Part shown: positions 1-7,942 of the stretch, one piece after another
How the letters are laid out: each line of letters begins with the position of its first letter
Position numbering within the stretch: position 1 is the stretch's first letter
NCBI GenBank assembly: GCA_045345765.1
Contig: CP148265.1
Location: 2,170,001 to 2,234,000, forward strand
Direction: 5' to 3'
From: JAOARY01 sp045345765
GTDB taxonomy: Bacteria > Bacillota > Clostridia > Peptostreptococcales > Peptostreptococcaceae
DNA: 64,000 bases
Program-made: the position numbers and the translations under genes
The notes under the pieces: model-generated
The model's input: the letters and a program-made list of their open reading frames with translations, nothing else
Told to the model about the DNA's origin: nothing
Databases searched by the model: none

Positions 1-1
1 G

Positions 2-115
2 GTTTGTGGACTTAGTGATAATATTAAAAAATTATTTTCTATAACAAAATTGGATAATATCATAACTATAAAAGAGGATTTAGAGGATGCATTAATATCT
101 TTTGATAAAGAATAG
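2..115 (+). CDS. Anti-sigma factor antagonist (STAS domain), C-terminal fragment
   Basis: Only the last 37 residues are present; the 5' part lies before the window. The visible sequence starts VCGLSDNIKKLFSITKLDNI and ends with an acidic stretch EDLEDALISFDKE. This matches the C-terminal end of STAS-domain anti-anti-sigma proteins of the SpoIIAA/RsbV type, in which a GL...V.K.F..TGLD.IF pattern precedes an acidic tail. The stop is 11 bases before the start of a SpoIIE-type phosphatase, the usual partner that dephosphorylates such antagonists, so the two probably form one partner-switching operon. The assignment is tentative because the phosphorylated serine lies outside the window. Confidence 0.6.
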   Translation, partial: VCGLSDNIKKLFSITKLDNIITIKEDLEDALISFDKE

Positions 116-126
116 GATGTGGTATT

Positions 127-1431
127 TTGAACCTAGACTTAGAATTTTTAATGAATGAGAATGAGTCATATAAAAAGAAAATAAAAGAACTTAGATTGCA
201 AAATGGACAATTATTATTTTTGGCTGATTTTTCGAGTACAATATTTAAAACAAGTGATTTAGATACTATAAGTCATCTTATTATTAATCAACTTAAAAAA
301 TTAATAAAATCAAAAAAAGTTAAATTTATGAGAAAAGAATCAAAAGAAGATTTATATGCAAAATATGTACTTGAAGGTCAAGAAATAAAAAAGGTGAATT
401 TGAAAAGAGAAGAATTAAAACAAGATAGCTTTTTTATTTATTGTAATAAAGTTTATATTTTTTCTGAAGATGAGGAAACTATGGTTGCAATACCAATAAA
501 ATACCAGGGTGAAAATTTAGGAGCTATAATATTTGAAGATTTCAACCCTAAAAATTTGGATAATTTGAATCATAAACTTTTAGATTTTTATGGAGATTTA
601 TGTGGTCTTATAATAAAGAATGCAATATTAGTTGAAAAGTCAAAGGATGAAAAAAACATAATATTAAATCAAAATATAAAAATGGAAAATGAACTTAAGT
701 TAGCTCAAAGAATTCAAAAGAATATACTTCCTTCAGGATATGATGAATATGAGGATTATACTTTTTATAAAGATAATAAAGAGGCATATTATCTTGGTGG
801 AGATTTTTATGATATTTTCTTAGGTAATGAGGATGAAGTAGTATTTTATATAGCAGATGTTTCAGGTCATGGTGTTGGGGCTTCATTGCTTACGGTGTTT
901 TTAAAACAAACAATAAGAGGAATATCTAAAAGTTTTAAAAGTAAGAAAATTAGACCTGATAAGGTTTTAAAGGAAATGCAAAATAGATTTTTAGATATTG
1001 AATTAGAGGAAGATTTATATATTGGTATATTGGTATGTGTTTTAAATCTAAAAGAAAATAAGATCACCTTTTCTAATGCTGGACATAATGTATATCCAAT
1101 TCATGTAAAGGGGAATTATTATGATGCTTATAAGATTCCAGGTCTTCCTATAAATCATTGGTTTAAAAGTGAAGATTTTTATAATTATCAAATTCTAGAA
1201 AAAGATTTTGAAAAGGGAGATAAAATATTTTTACTTACAGATGGTTCTATAGAGGCTAAATCAAAAGAAGGCATACAAATAGGAAATGAAAAAATAGAGG
1301 AGATTTTATTTGATAGTAAAGATAACGACTTAAAGCATATATTTGGGGATTTATGCAAGCAACTAAAAATTTATACAGATGACGATTTTTTTGAAGATGA
1401 TATTGCTTTTGTCGCAGTTGAAAGGAAATAG
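127..1431 (+). CDS. GAF-domain PP2C (SpoIIE/RsbU-type) serine phosphatase
   Basis: Cytosolic regulator of the RsbU/SpoIIE class, expected to remove phosphate from a STAS-domain antagonist and so release a sigma factor or other target. Residues ~20-170 look like a GAF-type sensor domain. A helical linker (~170-200) carries LAQRIQKNILP, typical of RsbU proteins just before the phosphatase. The PPM domain follows with the metal-binding motifs GGDFYD (~224-229) and DVSGHG (~243), then LTDGSIEA and a C-terminal EDDIAFVAVE. The best start is TTG at 127; an in-frame ATG at 151 is the alternative, and neither has a strong ribosome site. The upstream gene is a STAS protein, which supports the role. 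The signal sensed by the GAF domain cannot be read from the sequence. Confidence 0.85.
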   Translation: MNLDLEFLMNENESYKKKIKELRLQNGQLLFLADFSSTIFKTSDLDTISHLIINQLKKLIKSKKVKFMRKESKEDLYAKYVLEGQEIKKVNLKREELKQDSFFIYCNKVYIFSEDEETMVAIPIKYQGENLGAIIFEDFNPKNLDNLNHKLLDFYGDLCGLIIKNAILVEKSKDEKNIILNQNIKMENELKLAQRIQKNILPSGYDEYEDYTFYKDNKEAYYLGGDFYDIFLGNEDEVVFYIADVSGHGVGASLLTVFLKQTIRGISKSFKSKKIRPDKVLKEMQNRFLDIELEEDLYIGILVCVLNLKENKITFSNAGHNVYPIHVKGNYYDAYKIPGLPINHWFKSEDFYNYQILEKDFEKGDKIFLLTDGSIEAKSKEGIQIGNEKIEEILFDSKDNDLKHIFGDLCKQLKIYTDDDFFEDDIAFVAVERK

Positions 1432-1435
1432 TTTA

Positions 1436-2128
1436 ATGGATAATATGTTTTATAAAAAGAGTTTTTTTATCTTAGAAAATAAGGGAAATAATTCTTTTTC
1501 TTTTGAAGAAAGAAATAACAAAAAAATACATGTAGCATCAATTATAGATGGTGAGATAGATGATGTTAAAATAGGAAATGAAACTGCTTTTAGTGAAATG
1601 ATAGACGGGAAAGAACAAAACTCTTATGGTCTTGAAAATTTCGTGAAATTAAAAAATAAAAATATTTATATTTTTGATAATCATAATCATTCTTTTTATT
1701 TTTGGTGCTTAGGGCTTAAAGAAAATATATTTAAAAAAAATTTACTTTTGGTTCATGTTGATCAACATAAAGATATGAGAGAACCAAAAGAATTAGATGT
1801 TAACATTAATGATTTGCAAGAAGTATTTGATTATACTAATTATCAACTTAATGTTGGAAATTTTATAAAACCAGCACTTTCAAAGGATATTTTTAAAGAT
1901 GTTTTGATAATTGATAGTTCTTATTCTTTTGAATCAAAAATAAATGAAGAGTATGTATTAGATTTAGATTTAGATATTTTTTCAAAGGATATGGATTATA
2001 TTGATTGGGATTATAAAATTAAAAAAATAAAAAAATTAATAAGAAATGCTAAGTTTGTAACAATTGCAACAAGTCCTTTTTTTATAGAGTTTGAGCGAGT
2101 AAAAAAAGCTTTGCTAGAATTGTTTTAG
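1436..2128 (+). CDS. UPF0489 family protein (arginase/deacetylase-like fold)
   Basis: A 231-residue cytosolic protein of the UPF0489 family. Visible family marks are FDNHNHSFYFW, HVDQHKDMREP and LDLDLDIFS, three clusters of His and Asp residues that resemble the metal-binding sites of the arginase/histone-deacetylase fold. The ATG at 1436 was chosen because GAAAGGA stands directly in front; it begins just after the phosphatase stop, so the two are probably co-transcribed. A terminator-like hairpin follows. Its position immediately before the arginine deiminase genes is suggestive given the arginase-like fold, but no substrate is known to me and the terminator separates them transcriptionally. 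Confidence 0.65.
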   Translation: MDNMFYKKSFFILENKGNNSFSFEERNNKKIHVASIIDGEIDDVKIGNETAFSEMIDGKEQNSYGLENFVKLKNKNIYIFDNHNHSFYFWCLGLKENIFKKNLLLVHVDQHKDMREPKELDVNINDLQEVFDYTNYQLNVGNFIKPALSKDIFKDVLIIDSSYSFESKINEEYVLDLDLDIFSKDMDYIDWDYKIKKIKKLIRNAKFVTIATSPFFIEFERVKKALLELF

Positions 2129-2149
2129 AAAATTAAAAATTTAGTGAAT

Positions 2150-2206
2150 AAAATATCAATTTTCCTTGTATTTTTATGAAAAGTGCAAAAAAATTGATAT
2201 TTTTTT
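2150..2206 (+). terminator. Intrinsic terminator after the UPF0489 gene
   Basis: AATATCAATTTT (2151-2162) pairs with AAAATTGATATT (2189-2200), a perfect 12-bp stem with a 26-nt loop, followed by a run of T. It separates the phosphatase/UPF0489 unit from the arc genes. Confidence 0.7.
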
Positions 2207-2232
2207 GAGTTTATTGAATATTTATAAAAGAA

Positions 2233-2261
2233 TTGACTTTCAAAATATTAGATAATATACT
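2233..2261 (+). promoter_or_regulatory. Promoter for arcA-arcB
   Basis: TTGACT (2233-2238), a 17-base spacer and TATACT (2256-2261) give a good vegetative promoter. A TATAAT overlaps at 2261-2266. Transcription would start at about 2268, exactly where two dyads begin. Confidence 0.6.
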
Positions 2262-2267
2262 ATAATT

Positions 2268-2294
2268 GTAGTTAATAACTACCGACGTAGGTAG
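2268..2294 (+). promoter_or_regulatory. Two overlapping dyads at the arcA transcription start, candidate operator
   Basis: GTAGTTA-A-TAACTAC (2268-2282) is a perfect 7+1+7 palindrome. It overlaps CTACC-gACGTa-GGTAG (2279-2294), a 16-base palindrome with one mismatched pair. Both lie at the predicted start of transcription and before the ribosome site of arcA. Candidates for the bound protein are the TrmB-type regulator at 5685 or an ArgR homologue elsewhere; this is inferred from position only. Confidence 0.4.
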
Positions 2295-2316
2295 GAACTT
2301 TTGAGGGGTGTTTAAA

Positions 2317-3552
2317 ATGAGTAAAAACATTTTAAATGTAAAATCTGAGATAGGCAAATTGAAGAAGGTTCTTCTTCATAGACCTGGTTATGAAATTGAA
2401 AATTTAACACCAGACGTTATGGATAGACTTTTATTTGACGATATACCGTATTTAAAAGTTGCTAGAGAAGAACATGATTTTTTTGCTAAGACATTAAGAG
2501 AATGTGGGGCAGAAGTTTTATATTTAGAAAATTTAGCAGCAGAATCATTAAAAGATTCAGATGTTAAAAATAAATTCATAGATGAATTTATAAAAGAATC
2601 TGATATAAGAAGTGAAAGAAAAAGAGAGTTAGTAAAAGAATATTTAAATGGATTCAAAGATTTAAATATGATGGTGTCAAAGACTATGGAAGGGATTATG
2701 AAAGATGAGATAAAAGATTATAAAAGAACATCTTTACAAGATATGGTTTCATCAGATTATCCGTTTATAGTTGATCCTATGCCTAATTTATATTTTACAA
2801 GAGATCCATTTGCAACAATAGGAAGTGGGATTTCTTTAAATCACATGAGAACAGTTACAAGAAATAGGGAAACGCTTTTTGCTAAATATATATTTAAATA
2901 TCATGATGATTTTAAAAATCAAGATATACCATTTTGGTTCAATAGAGAAGAACAAACAGCCTTAGAAGGTGGGGATCAATTAGTTTTAAGTGATAAGGTT
3001 ATAGCAATAGGAATATCTCAAAGAACAGATGCTCATTCTGTTGAAAAATTAGCTAAGAGAATTTTTAAAGATCATCAAAGTTTTGAAACTGTTTTGGCTT
3101 TTGATATACCAAAGAAAAGAGCATTTATGCACTTAGATACTGTATTTACAATGGTTGATTATGATAAATTCACAATTCATCCAGAGATTGAAGGACCACT
3201 TAGTGTCTATTCAATAACGAAAGCTTCGAAAGGTGAAGTTAAAATAGAACATGAAACTATGGAACTTGAAAAAGTTTTAGCTAAATATCTTAATTTAGAT
3301 AAAGTAACACTTATAAGATGTGGAGGAGGAAATCCAATACATGCAGGTAGAGAACAGTGGAATGATGGTTCTAATACATTAGCTATCTCACCTGGTGAAG
3401 TAGTTGTTTATTCAAGAAATCATATAACTAATGAACTTCTTGAGAAGCATGGAGTTAAACTACATATAATACCATCATCTGAACTTTCAAGAGGTAGAGG
3501 TGGTCCAAGATGTATGTCTATGCCTTTATATAGAGAAGATTTAAAAATTTAA
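2317..3552 (+). CDS. arcA: Arginine deiminase
   Basis: Hydrolyses L-arginine to L-citrulline and ammonia, first step of the arginine deiminase pathway that yields ATP and raises pH. The 411-residue protein has family-typical length. Motifs include YFTRDPF, ALEGGDQLVL, FMHLDTVFTMVD, CGGGNPIHAGREQWNDGSN and the C-terminal SRGRGGPRCMSMPL, whose Cys399 matches the catalytic cysteine position of known arginine deiminases. The ATG at 2317 follows a GAGGGGTG ribosome site; an upstream in-frame codon at 2308 lies inside that site and was rejected. arcB starts 15 bases downstream, so the two form an operon under the promoter at 2233. Confidence 0.97.
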   Translation: MSKNILNVKSEIGKLKKVLLHRPGYEIENLTPDVMDRLLFDDIPYLKVAREEHDFFAKTLRECGAEVLYLENLAAESLKDSDVKNKFIDEFIKESDIRSERKRELVKEYLNGFKDLNMMVSKTMEGIMKDEIKDYKRTSLQDMVSSDYPFIVDPMPNLYFTRDPFATIGSGISLNHMRTVTRNRETLFAKYIFKYHDDFKNQDIPFWFNREEQTALEGGDQLVLSDKVIAIGISQRTDAHSVEKLAKRIFKDHQSFETVLAFDIPKKRAFMHLDTVFTMVDYDKFTIHPEIEGPLSVYSITKASKGEVKIEHETMELEKVLAKYLNLDKVTLIRCGGGNPIHAGREQWNDGSNTLAISPGEVVVYSRNHITNELLEKHGVKLHIIPSSELSRGRGGPRCMSMPLYREDLKI

Positions 3553-3567
3553 TAGGGGGTTTTTAAA

Positions 3568-4560
3568 ATGGCTGTAAACTTAAGAGGAAGAAATTTTATA
3601 ACATTAAAGGATTTTACTCCAGATGAAATTAGATATTTATTAAATCTATCAAGAGATTTAAAAAATAAAAAAAGAGCTGGAATAAGAGGAAATTTATTAG
3701 ATAGAAAAAATGTAGTATTATTATTTGAAAAAACTTCAACAAGAACTAGATGTGCTTTTGAAGTTGGAGTTATGGATGAAGGTGGATCTGTTACTTTCTT
3801 AACTAATTCACAAATGGGTAAAAAAGAATCAATAGAAGATACTGCAAAAGTATTAGGAAGATTCTATGATGGTATAGAGTTTAGAGGATTCAAACAAGAA
3901 ACAGTAGAACTTTTGGCTGAGCATGCAGGAGTACCAGTTTGGAATGGTTTAACAGATTTATATCATCCAACACAAATACTTGCAGACTTCTTAACTATTA
4001 TGGAACATGTAGATAAGCCACTTAATAAAGTTAAATTTGTTTATGCTGGTGATGCTAGAAATAATATGGGTAATTCACTTATGATTGGTGCAGCTAAGAT
4101 GGGAATGGACTTTGTTGCATTAGCTCCAAAAGAATTATGGCCAGATAAAGATTTGGTTGCAGAAATGGAAGAAGTTGCAAAAGAAACAAACGGAAGCATT
4201 ACATTAACTGATAATGTTGATGATGTAAAAGGTGCAGACGTTATATACACTGATGTTTGGGTTTCTATGGGAGAAGAAGATCAGTTTGAAGAAAGAATAA
4301 ATATGCTTAAAGATTACCAAGTTAATATGGAAATGCTTAAGAAAACTGAAAATGATAATGTGGTATTTTTACATTGTTTACCAGCATTCCATGATTTAGA
4401 AACTGTTGTTGGTAAAGAAATTAATGAAAAATTTGGTTTAGATTCTATGGAAGTTACTGATGAAGTATTTAGATCTAAGCATTCTAAAGTATTTGATGAA
4501 GCTGAAAATAGAATGCATACTATAAAAGCTGTTATGGTTGCAACTATTGGTAATCTATAA
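3568..4560 (+). CDS. arcB: Ornithine carbamoyltransferase (catabolic)
   Basis: Second enzyme of the arginine deiminase pathway: phosphorolysis of citrulline to ornithine and carbamoyl phosphate in the cytosol. The 330-residue protein has the carbamoyl-phosphate-binding FEKTSTRTRCAFEVG motif near residue 50, HPTQILADFLT in the middle and the ornithine-binding FLHCLPAFHD motif in the C-terminal half. The ribosome site is AGGGGG. It is placed 15 bases after arcA and followed by a terminator. The catabolic direction is inferred from the arc context, because anabolic ArgF has the same motifs. Confidence 0.96.
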   Translation: MAVNLRGRNFITLKDFTPDEIRYLLNLSRDLKNKKRAGIRGNLLDRKNVVLLFEKTSTRTRCAFEVGVMDEGGSVTFLTNSQMGKKESIEDTAKVLGRFYDGIEFRGFKQETVELLAEHAGVPVWNGLTDLYHPTQILADFLTIMEHVDKPLNKVKFVYAGDARNNMGNSLMIGAAKMGMDFVALAPKELWPDKDLVAEMEEVAKETNGSITLTDNVDDVKGADVIYTDVWVSMGEEDQFEERINMLKDYQVNMEMLKKTENDNVVFLHCLPAFHDLETVVGKEINEKFGLDSMEVTDEVFRSKHSKVFDEAENRMHTIKAVMVATIGNL

Positions 4561-4590
4561 AATATAATAAAAAAATAAATAAAATATAAA

Positions 4591-4626
4591 GAAAAAGGAA
4601 CTCAAGCATATACTTGAGTTTCTTTT
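4591..4626 (+). terminator. Intrinsic terminator between arcB and arcC
   Basis: AACTCAAG (4599-4606) and CTTGAGTT (4613-4620) form an 8-bp stem with loop CATATA, followed by TCTTTT and flanked upstream by A-rich sequence. Because arcC lies beyond it, arcC may be made at lower level by readthrough or from its own promoter. Confidence 0.75.
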
Positions 4627-4677
4627 ATAGACAAATATCATTTAATCTATTAGATTTTTAATTTGGGAGGAATTAAA

Positions 4678-5598
4678 ATGAAAGACAAAATAGTTGTAGC
4701 TCTTGGTGGAAATGCACTTGGAAAAACACCAACTGAGCAATTGGAGCTTGTTAAAAAGACTGCTAAACCGATAGTGGATTTAATAAGTGAGGGTCATGAA
4801 CTTGTTATTGCTCATGGAAATGGACCTCAAGTTGGGATGATTAACTTAGCATTTTCAAAAAATGATCCTCAAATGCCATTCCCGGAATGTGGAGCTATGA
4901 GTCAAGGGTATATAGGATATCATTTACAAAATGCAATAAGAGAAGAATTATTAAATAGAGATATGAAACAAAAGGTTGCTACTGTAATAACACAAGTTAT
5001 AGTAGATAAAGAAGATCAAGCTTTTAAAAATCCTACAAAACCAATTGGAGCTTTTTATACTAAAGAAGAAGCTGATGAGTTAGAAAAAACTAAAGGTTTT
5101 AGTATGAAAGAGGATGCAGGAAGAGGATATAGAAGAGTTGTTCCTTCACCGCTTCCAGTAGATGTAGCCGAAAAAGAAATAGTAAAAACTTTAGTTGAAA
5201 ATGACCATATAGTAATAACTGTTGGTGGTGGTGGAATACCTGTTGTAAAAGAAGGGAATTCTTTAGTTGGTGTACCTGCTGTTATAGATAAAGATTTTGC
5301 AAGTGAAAAGATGGCTGAAATATTAGATGCAGATTATCTTATAATACTTACAGCTGTTGAAAAAGTTGCAATTAACTTTGGAAAAGAAGATGAAAAGTGG
5401 TTAGATGAAATAAGCATAGCACAGTGTCAAAAGTATATAGAAGAAGGCCATTTTGCCCCAGGGTCTATGCTTCCAAAGGTTCAAGCAGCTATGAAATTTG
5501 CAAACTCAAAAAAAGGTGCAAAGGCTCTTATAACATCTTTAGAAAAAGCTAGTGATGGTATAAAAGGTTTAACAGGAACTGTAATTGTAAATAAATAA
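4678..5598 (+). CDS. arcC: Carbamate kinase
   Basis: Third enzyme of the arginine deiminase pathway; transfers phosphate from carbamoyl phosphate to ADP and so makes ATP. The 306-residue protein belongs to the amino-acid kinase fold: VALGGNALG at the N-terminus, AHGNGPQVG near residue 50, TVGGGGIPVV in the middle and APGSMLPKVQAA near the C-terminus. The ATG at 4678 follows GGGAGG. It is separated from arcB by a terminator, which is unusual for a three-gene arc operon, and followed by another terminator at 5621. Confidence 0.96.
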   Translation: MKDKIVVALGGNALGKTPTEQLELVKKTAKPIVDLISEGHELVIAHGNGPQVGMINLAFSKNDPQMPFPECGAMSQGYIGYHLQNAIREELLNRDMKQKVATVITQVIVDKEDQAFKNPTKPIGAFYTKEEADELEKTKGFSMKEDAGRGYRRVVPSPLPVDVAEKEIVKTLVENDHIVITVGGGGIPVVKEGNSLVGVPAVIDKDFASEKMAEILDADYLIILTAVEKVAINFGKEDEKWLDEISIAQCQKYIEEGHFAPGSMLPKVQAAMKFANSKKGAKALITSLEKASDGIKGLTGTVIVNK

Positions 5599-5620
5599 TT
5601 TATTATTTTTTTATAAAAGG

Positions 5621-5651
5621 CACTATGGACTAGGTTCATAGTGTTTTTTTA
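5621..5651 (+). terminator. Intrinsic terminator after arcC
   Basis: CACTATG (5621-5627) pairs with CATAGTG (5637-5643), with three further inner pairs including one G-T, and is followed by seven or more T. Confidence 0.85.
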
Positions 5652-5684
5652 TATATAAATTAAAATTCTTAAGAAGGTGGTTAA

Positions 5685-6491
5685 GTGGAAATTGAAAAAT
5701 TAATAGAATCGATGATGGAACTTGGATTAAATAAATATGAATCAAAAGCATATATAAATTTGCTTAAAAATTCAAATATAACAGCATATGAACTTGGAAA
5801 TTTGTCAGGTATACCTCAAGCTAAAATATATGAAACTATGAATAAATTATTAGAAAAAAAATTAGTAAACATTACATCAAATAACCCTAAAAAATATATT
5901 TGTGTTGAATATGAAGAATTTTTAGAAAAAAAAGAAGAAGATTATAAAAATAATATAAAATATTTAAAAAATAATTTAGCGAAATTACAAGAAAAAAAAG
6001 AAGTTTCTCATATACTACATTTGCAAGAAGAAAAAATAATTGAAGAAAAAATTATAAAAATGTTAGATAATGCAAATGAATTTATTTATCTTGAAACATG
6101 GAAAGAAGATTATACGAAGATACAAGAAAAATTAAAAGAGATAGAAAAAAAAGGGATAAAAATAGTTTCTATGATATATGGAAAGGGTATAAATGAAATC
6201 GGCAAAGTCTATTATCATGAAATGAATGGTATGGAAGAGAATAAAAATATAAGGGGTAGATGGTTTACCCTAATAGTAGATAGAAAGGAATCTATGTTTT
6301 GCGTATTTAAGGACATTAATTCTCAAGCATTTTGTACAAAAAATCAAGCCTTTATGTTAATGGCTGAATCTTTTATAGCACATGATATTTATTTGGCTGA
6401 AATATATAAGGATTATAAAAAAGAATTAGATTTAAAATTTGGGCCGAATTTAAAATCCATAAGAGAAGATATTTCAATAGGTTATTCATAA
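5685..6491 (+). CDS. TrmB-family transcriptional regulator
   Basis: A 268-residue DNA-binding regulator. Residues ~1-80 form a winged helix (LGLNKYESKAYINLLKN, then SGIPQAKIYETMNKLLEKKL as recognition helix). Residues ~85-115 are a charged coiled coil for dimerisation. The rest is the PLD-like effector-binding domain usual in TrmB proteins (HLQEEKIIEEKI, NANEFIYLETW, ...FMLMAES). The GTG start at 5685 follows AAGAAGGTGG with good spacing. It stands directly behind arcC, so control of arginine catabolism through the dyads at 2268-2294 is a reasonable guess; TrmB proteins are otherwise known mainly as sugar-responsive regulators. Confidence 0.8.
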   Translation: MEIEKLIESMMELGLNKYESKAYINLLKNSNITAYELGNLSGIPQAKIYETMNKLLEKKLVNITSNNPKKYICVEYEEFLEKKEEDYKNNIKYLKNNLAKLQEKKEVSHILHLQEEKIIEEKIIKMLDNANEFIYLETWKEDYTKIQEKLKEIEKKGIKIVSMIYGKGINEIGKVYYHEMNGMEENKNIRGRWFTLIVDRKESMFCVFKDINSQAFCTKNQAFMLMAESFIAHDIYLAEIYKDYKKELDLKFGPNLKSIREDISIGYS

Positions 6492-6509
6492 AAAAAGACT
6501 AAAAAACTA

Positions 6510-6538
6510 TTGACATTTTGAGCTTAAATATGTACAAT
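6510..6538 (+). promoter_or_regulatory. Distal promoter of veg
   Basis: TTGACA (6510-6515), a 17-base spacer and TACAAT (6533-6538) make a near-consensus sigma-A promoter. It is the first of two tandem promoters in front of veg. Confidence 0.7.
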
Positions 6539-6552
6539 TAAAAGTTATAAAC

Positions 6553-6582
6553 TTGACAAAATCATAAATCGTGTGATATTAT
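6553..6582 (+). promoter_or_regulatory. Proximal promoter of veg with extended -10
   Basis: TTGACA (6553-6558), an 18-base spacer and TGATATTAT (6574-6582), that is an extended -10 TGnTATTAT. Two strong promoters in 75 bases fit the high expression of veg known in Bacillus. Confidence 0.75.
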
Positions 6583-6615
6583 GTTAATAAATACGTTTAA
6601 AGAGAAGGTGATTTT

Positions 6616-6882
6616 TTGGCAACTAAGAATACTTTAGATAATATAAAGAAAGATATAGAGAAGTATCTTGGAAAGAAAGTTGTTCTTAAAGCAAACAAGG
6701 GTAGAAAAAAGATCGTTGTCAAAGAAGGGGTAGTTGAAAATATATATCCTAGTGTATTCGTTGTGAAATTAGATGATAGATATAATAATACAACTAGAAT
6801 ATCCTATAGTTATTCTGACGTACTCACTTCTACAGTAAAATTAGAATTATTTAGTCCAAGTAATAATATAGGAGTATCATAA
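6616..6882 (+). CDS. veg: Veg family protein
   Basis: An 88-residue cytosolic protein of the Veg family (DUF1021), widespread in low-GC Gram-positives and described in Bacillus subtilis as a stimulator of biofilm formation through the SinR pathway. The family pattern is clear: IKKDIEKYLGKKVVLKANKGRKK, then a basic KIVVKEGVVENIYPSVFVVKLD segment and the SYSYSDVLTSTVKL block. The start is TTG at 6616 behind GAGAAGGTGA. It is followed by its own terminator and preceded by two strong promoters, so it is a highly transcribed single gene. Its molecular role in this organism is not known. Confidence 0.9.
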   Translation: MATKNTLDNIKKDIEKYLGKKVVLKANKGRKKIVVKEGVVENIYPSVFVVKLDDRYNNTTRISYSYSDVLTSTVKLELFSPSNNIGVS

Positions 6883-6911
6883 AACCCATCTTTTTTTAGG
6901 TGGTTTTTTTT
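6881..6911 (+). terminator. Intrinsic terminator of veg
   Basis: AAAACCCATC pairs with GGTGGTTTT around a T-rich loop, with one bulged C, and runs into eight T. It overlaps the veg stop codon. Confidence 0.75.
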
Positions 6912-6957
6912 TGAAAATTTTTATTATTAATAAATATATAAGTACATATAAAGAATT

Positions 6958-6986
6958 TTGTTTAGTTTAAAAAAATATAGTATAAT
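6958..6986 (+). promoter_or_regulatory. Promoter for ispE
   Basis: TTGTTT (6958-6963), a 17-base spacer and TATAAT (6981-6986). Confidence 0.55.
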
Positions 6987-7057
6987 ATATATTGTATAAA
7001 GTTTTAAAAAGAATAAATAAGATTATTCATAATAAAATTAATTTAGAGGTGTGAATT

Positions 7058-7942
7058 TTGTCAGGTGTTAAAGTTATTACAAGAGGTAAGATAAATATAT
7101 CTATAGATGTTTTAAATAAAAGAGATGATGGTTTTCATAATGTAGAGATGATTATGCAAACGTTAGACATAAAAGATTATATATACATAAAAGAGTTAGA
7201 CAATGATATTATAAAAATTGATAGTGATTGTGTATTCATACCTTGCAATGAGGAAAATTTAGTCTATAAAGCAGCACAGCTAATTAAAAAAACATATAAT
7301 ATAAAAAAAGGACTTGAAATTTATATAGATAAAAATATTCCTGTAGCTGCTGGTATGGCAGGTGGAAGTAGTAATGCAGCAGGTGTGTTAAAGGCATTAG
7401 ATTATATGTGGAGTCTAAATATTGAAGATCAAAAATTAAAAGAATTAGGAGCTACCTTAGGTTCAGATATACCATTTTGTATGGAGGGTGGAGCAGCACT
7501 AGCAATGAATAAAGGGGAAAAGTTAAAAAAAGTAAAAAGTCTGGATAATATTTGGGTTTTGATAAGTAAGCCGAGTATCTCTATATCAACGCCTTGGGTT
7601 TATAAAAATTTAAATTTGGAAGATATAAAAATTAGACCTAATACGAATAAGATATTGAATTCACTTGAAAATAATGATATATACGAAATATCAAAAGAAA
7701 TGGTGAATGTTTTAGAGACAGTAACTATAAAAGAATGTAAAGATATAGATATTATAAAAAATAAAATGATTGAATTTGGAGCATTAAATTCAATGATGAC
7801 TGGGAGCGGACCGACTGTGTTTGGTTTTTTTAAAAATTATAAACAGGCAAAAGATGCATGCTTGAATCTAAAGAAATTTTATAAACATACGTTAGTTACA
7901 AAGACATTTTCTGGAGGGATAGAAATTGAGAGATGGAATTAG
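7058..7942 (+). CDS. ispE: 4-diphosphocytidyl-2-C-methyl-D-erythritol kinase
   Basis: ATP-dependent kinase of the non-mevalonate (MEP) isoprenoid pathway, acting in the cytosol. The 294-residue GHMP-kinase protein has the N-terminal KVITRGKINISIDVLNKRDDG substrate region, the ATP-binding PVAAGMAGGSSNAAGVL motif near residues 95-111 and the C-terminal MMTGSGPTVFGFF motif. Length is normal for the family. The start is TTG at 7058 with GAGGTG in front. The 3' end overlaps the GntR-type regulator by 17 bases, so the two are translationally coupled. Confidence 0.95.
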   Translation: MSGVKVITRGKINISIDVLNKRDDGFHNVEMIMQTLDIKDYIYIKELDNDIIKIDSDCVFIPCNEENLVYKAAQLIKKTYNIKKGLEIYIDKNIPVAAGMAGGSSNAAGVLKALDYMWSLNIEDQKLKELGATLGSDIPFCMEGGAALAMNKGEKLKKVKSLDNIWVLISKPSISISTPWVYKNLNLEDIKIRPNTNKILNSLENNDIYEISKEMVNVLETVTIKECKDIDIIKNKMIEFGALNSMMTGSGPTVFGFFKNYKQAKDACLNLKKFYKHTLVTKTFSGGIEIERWN

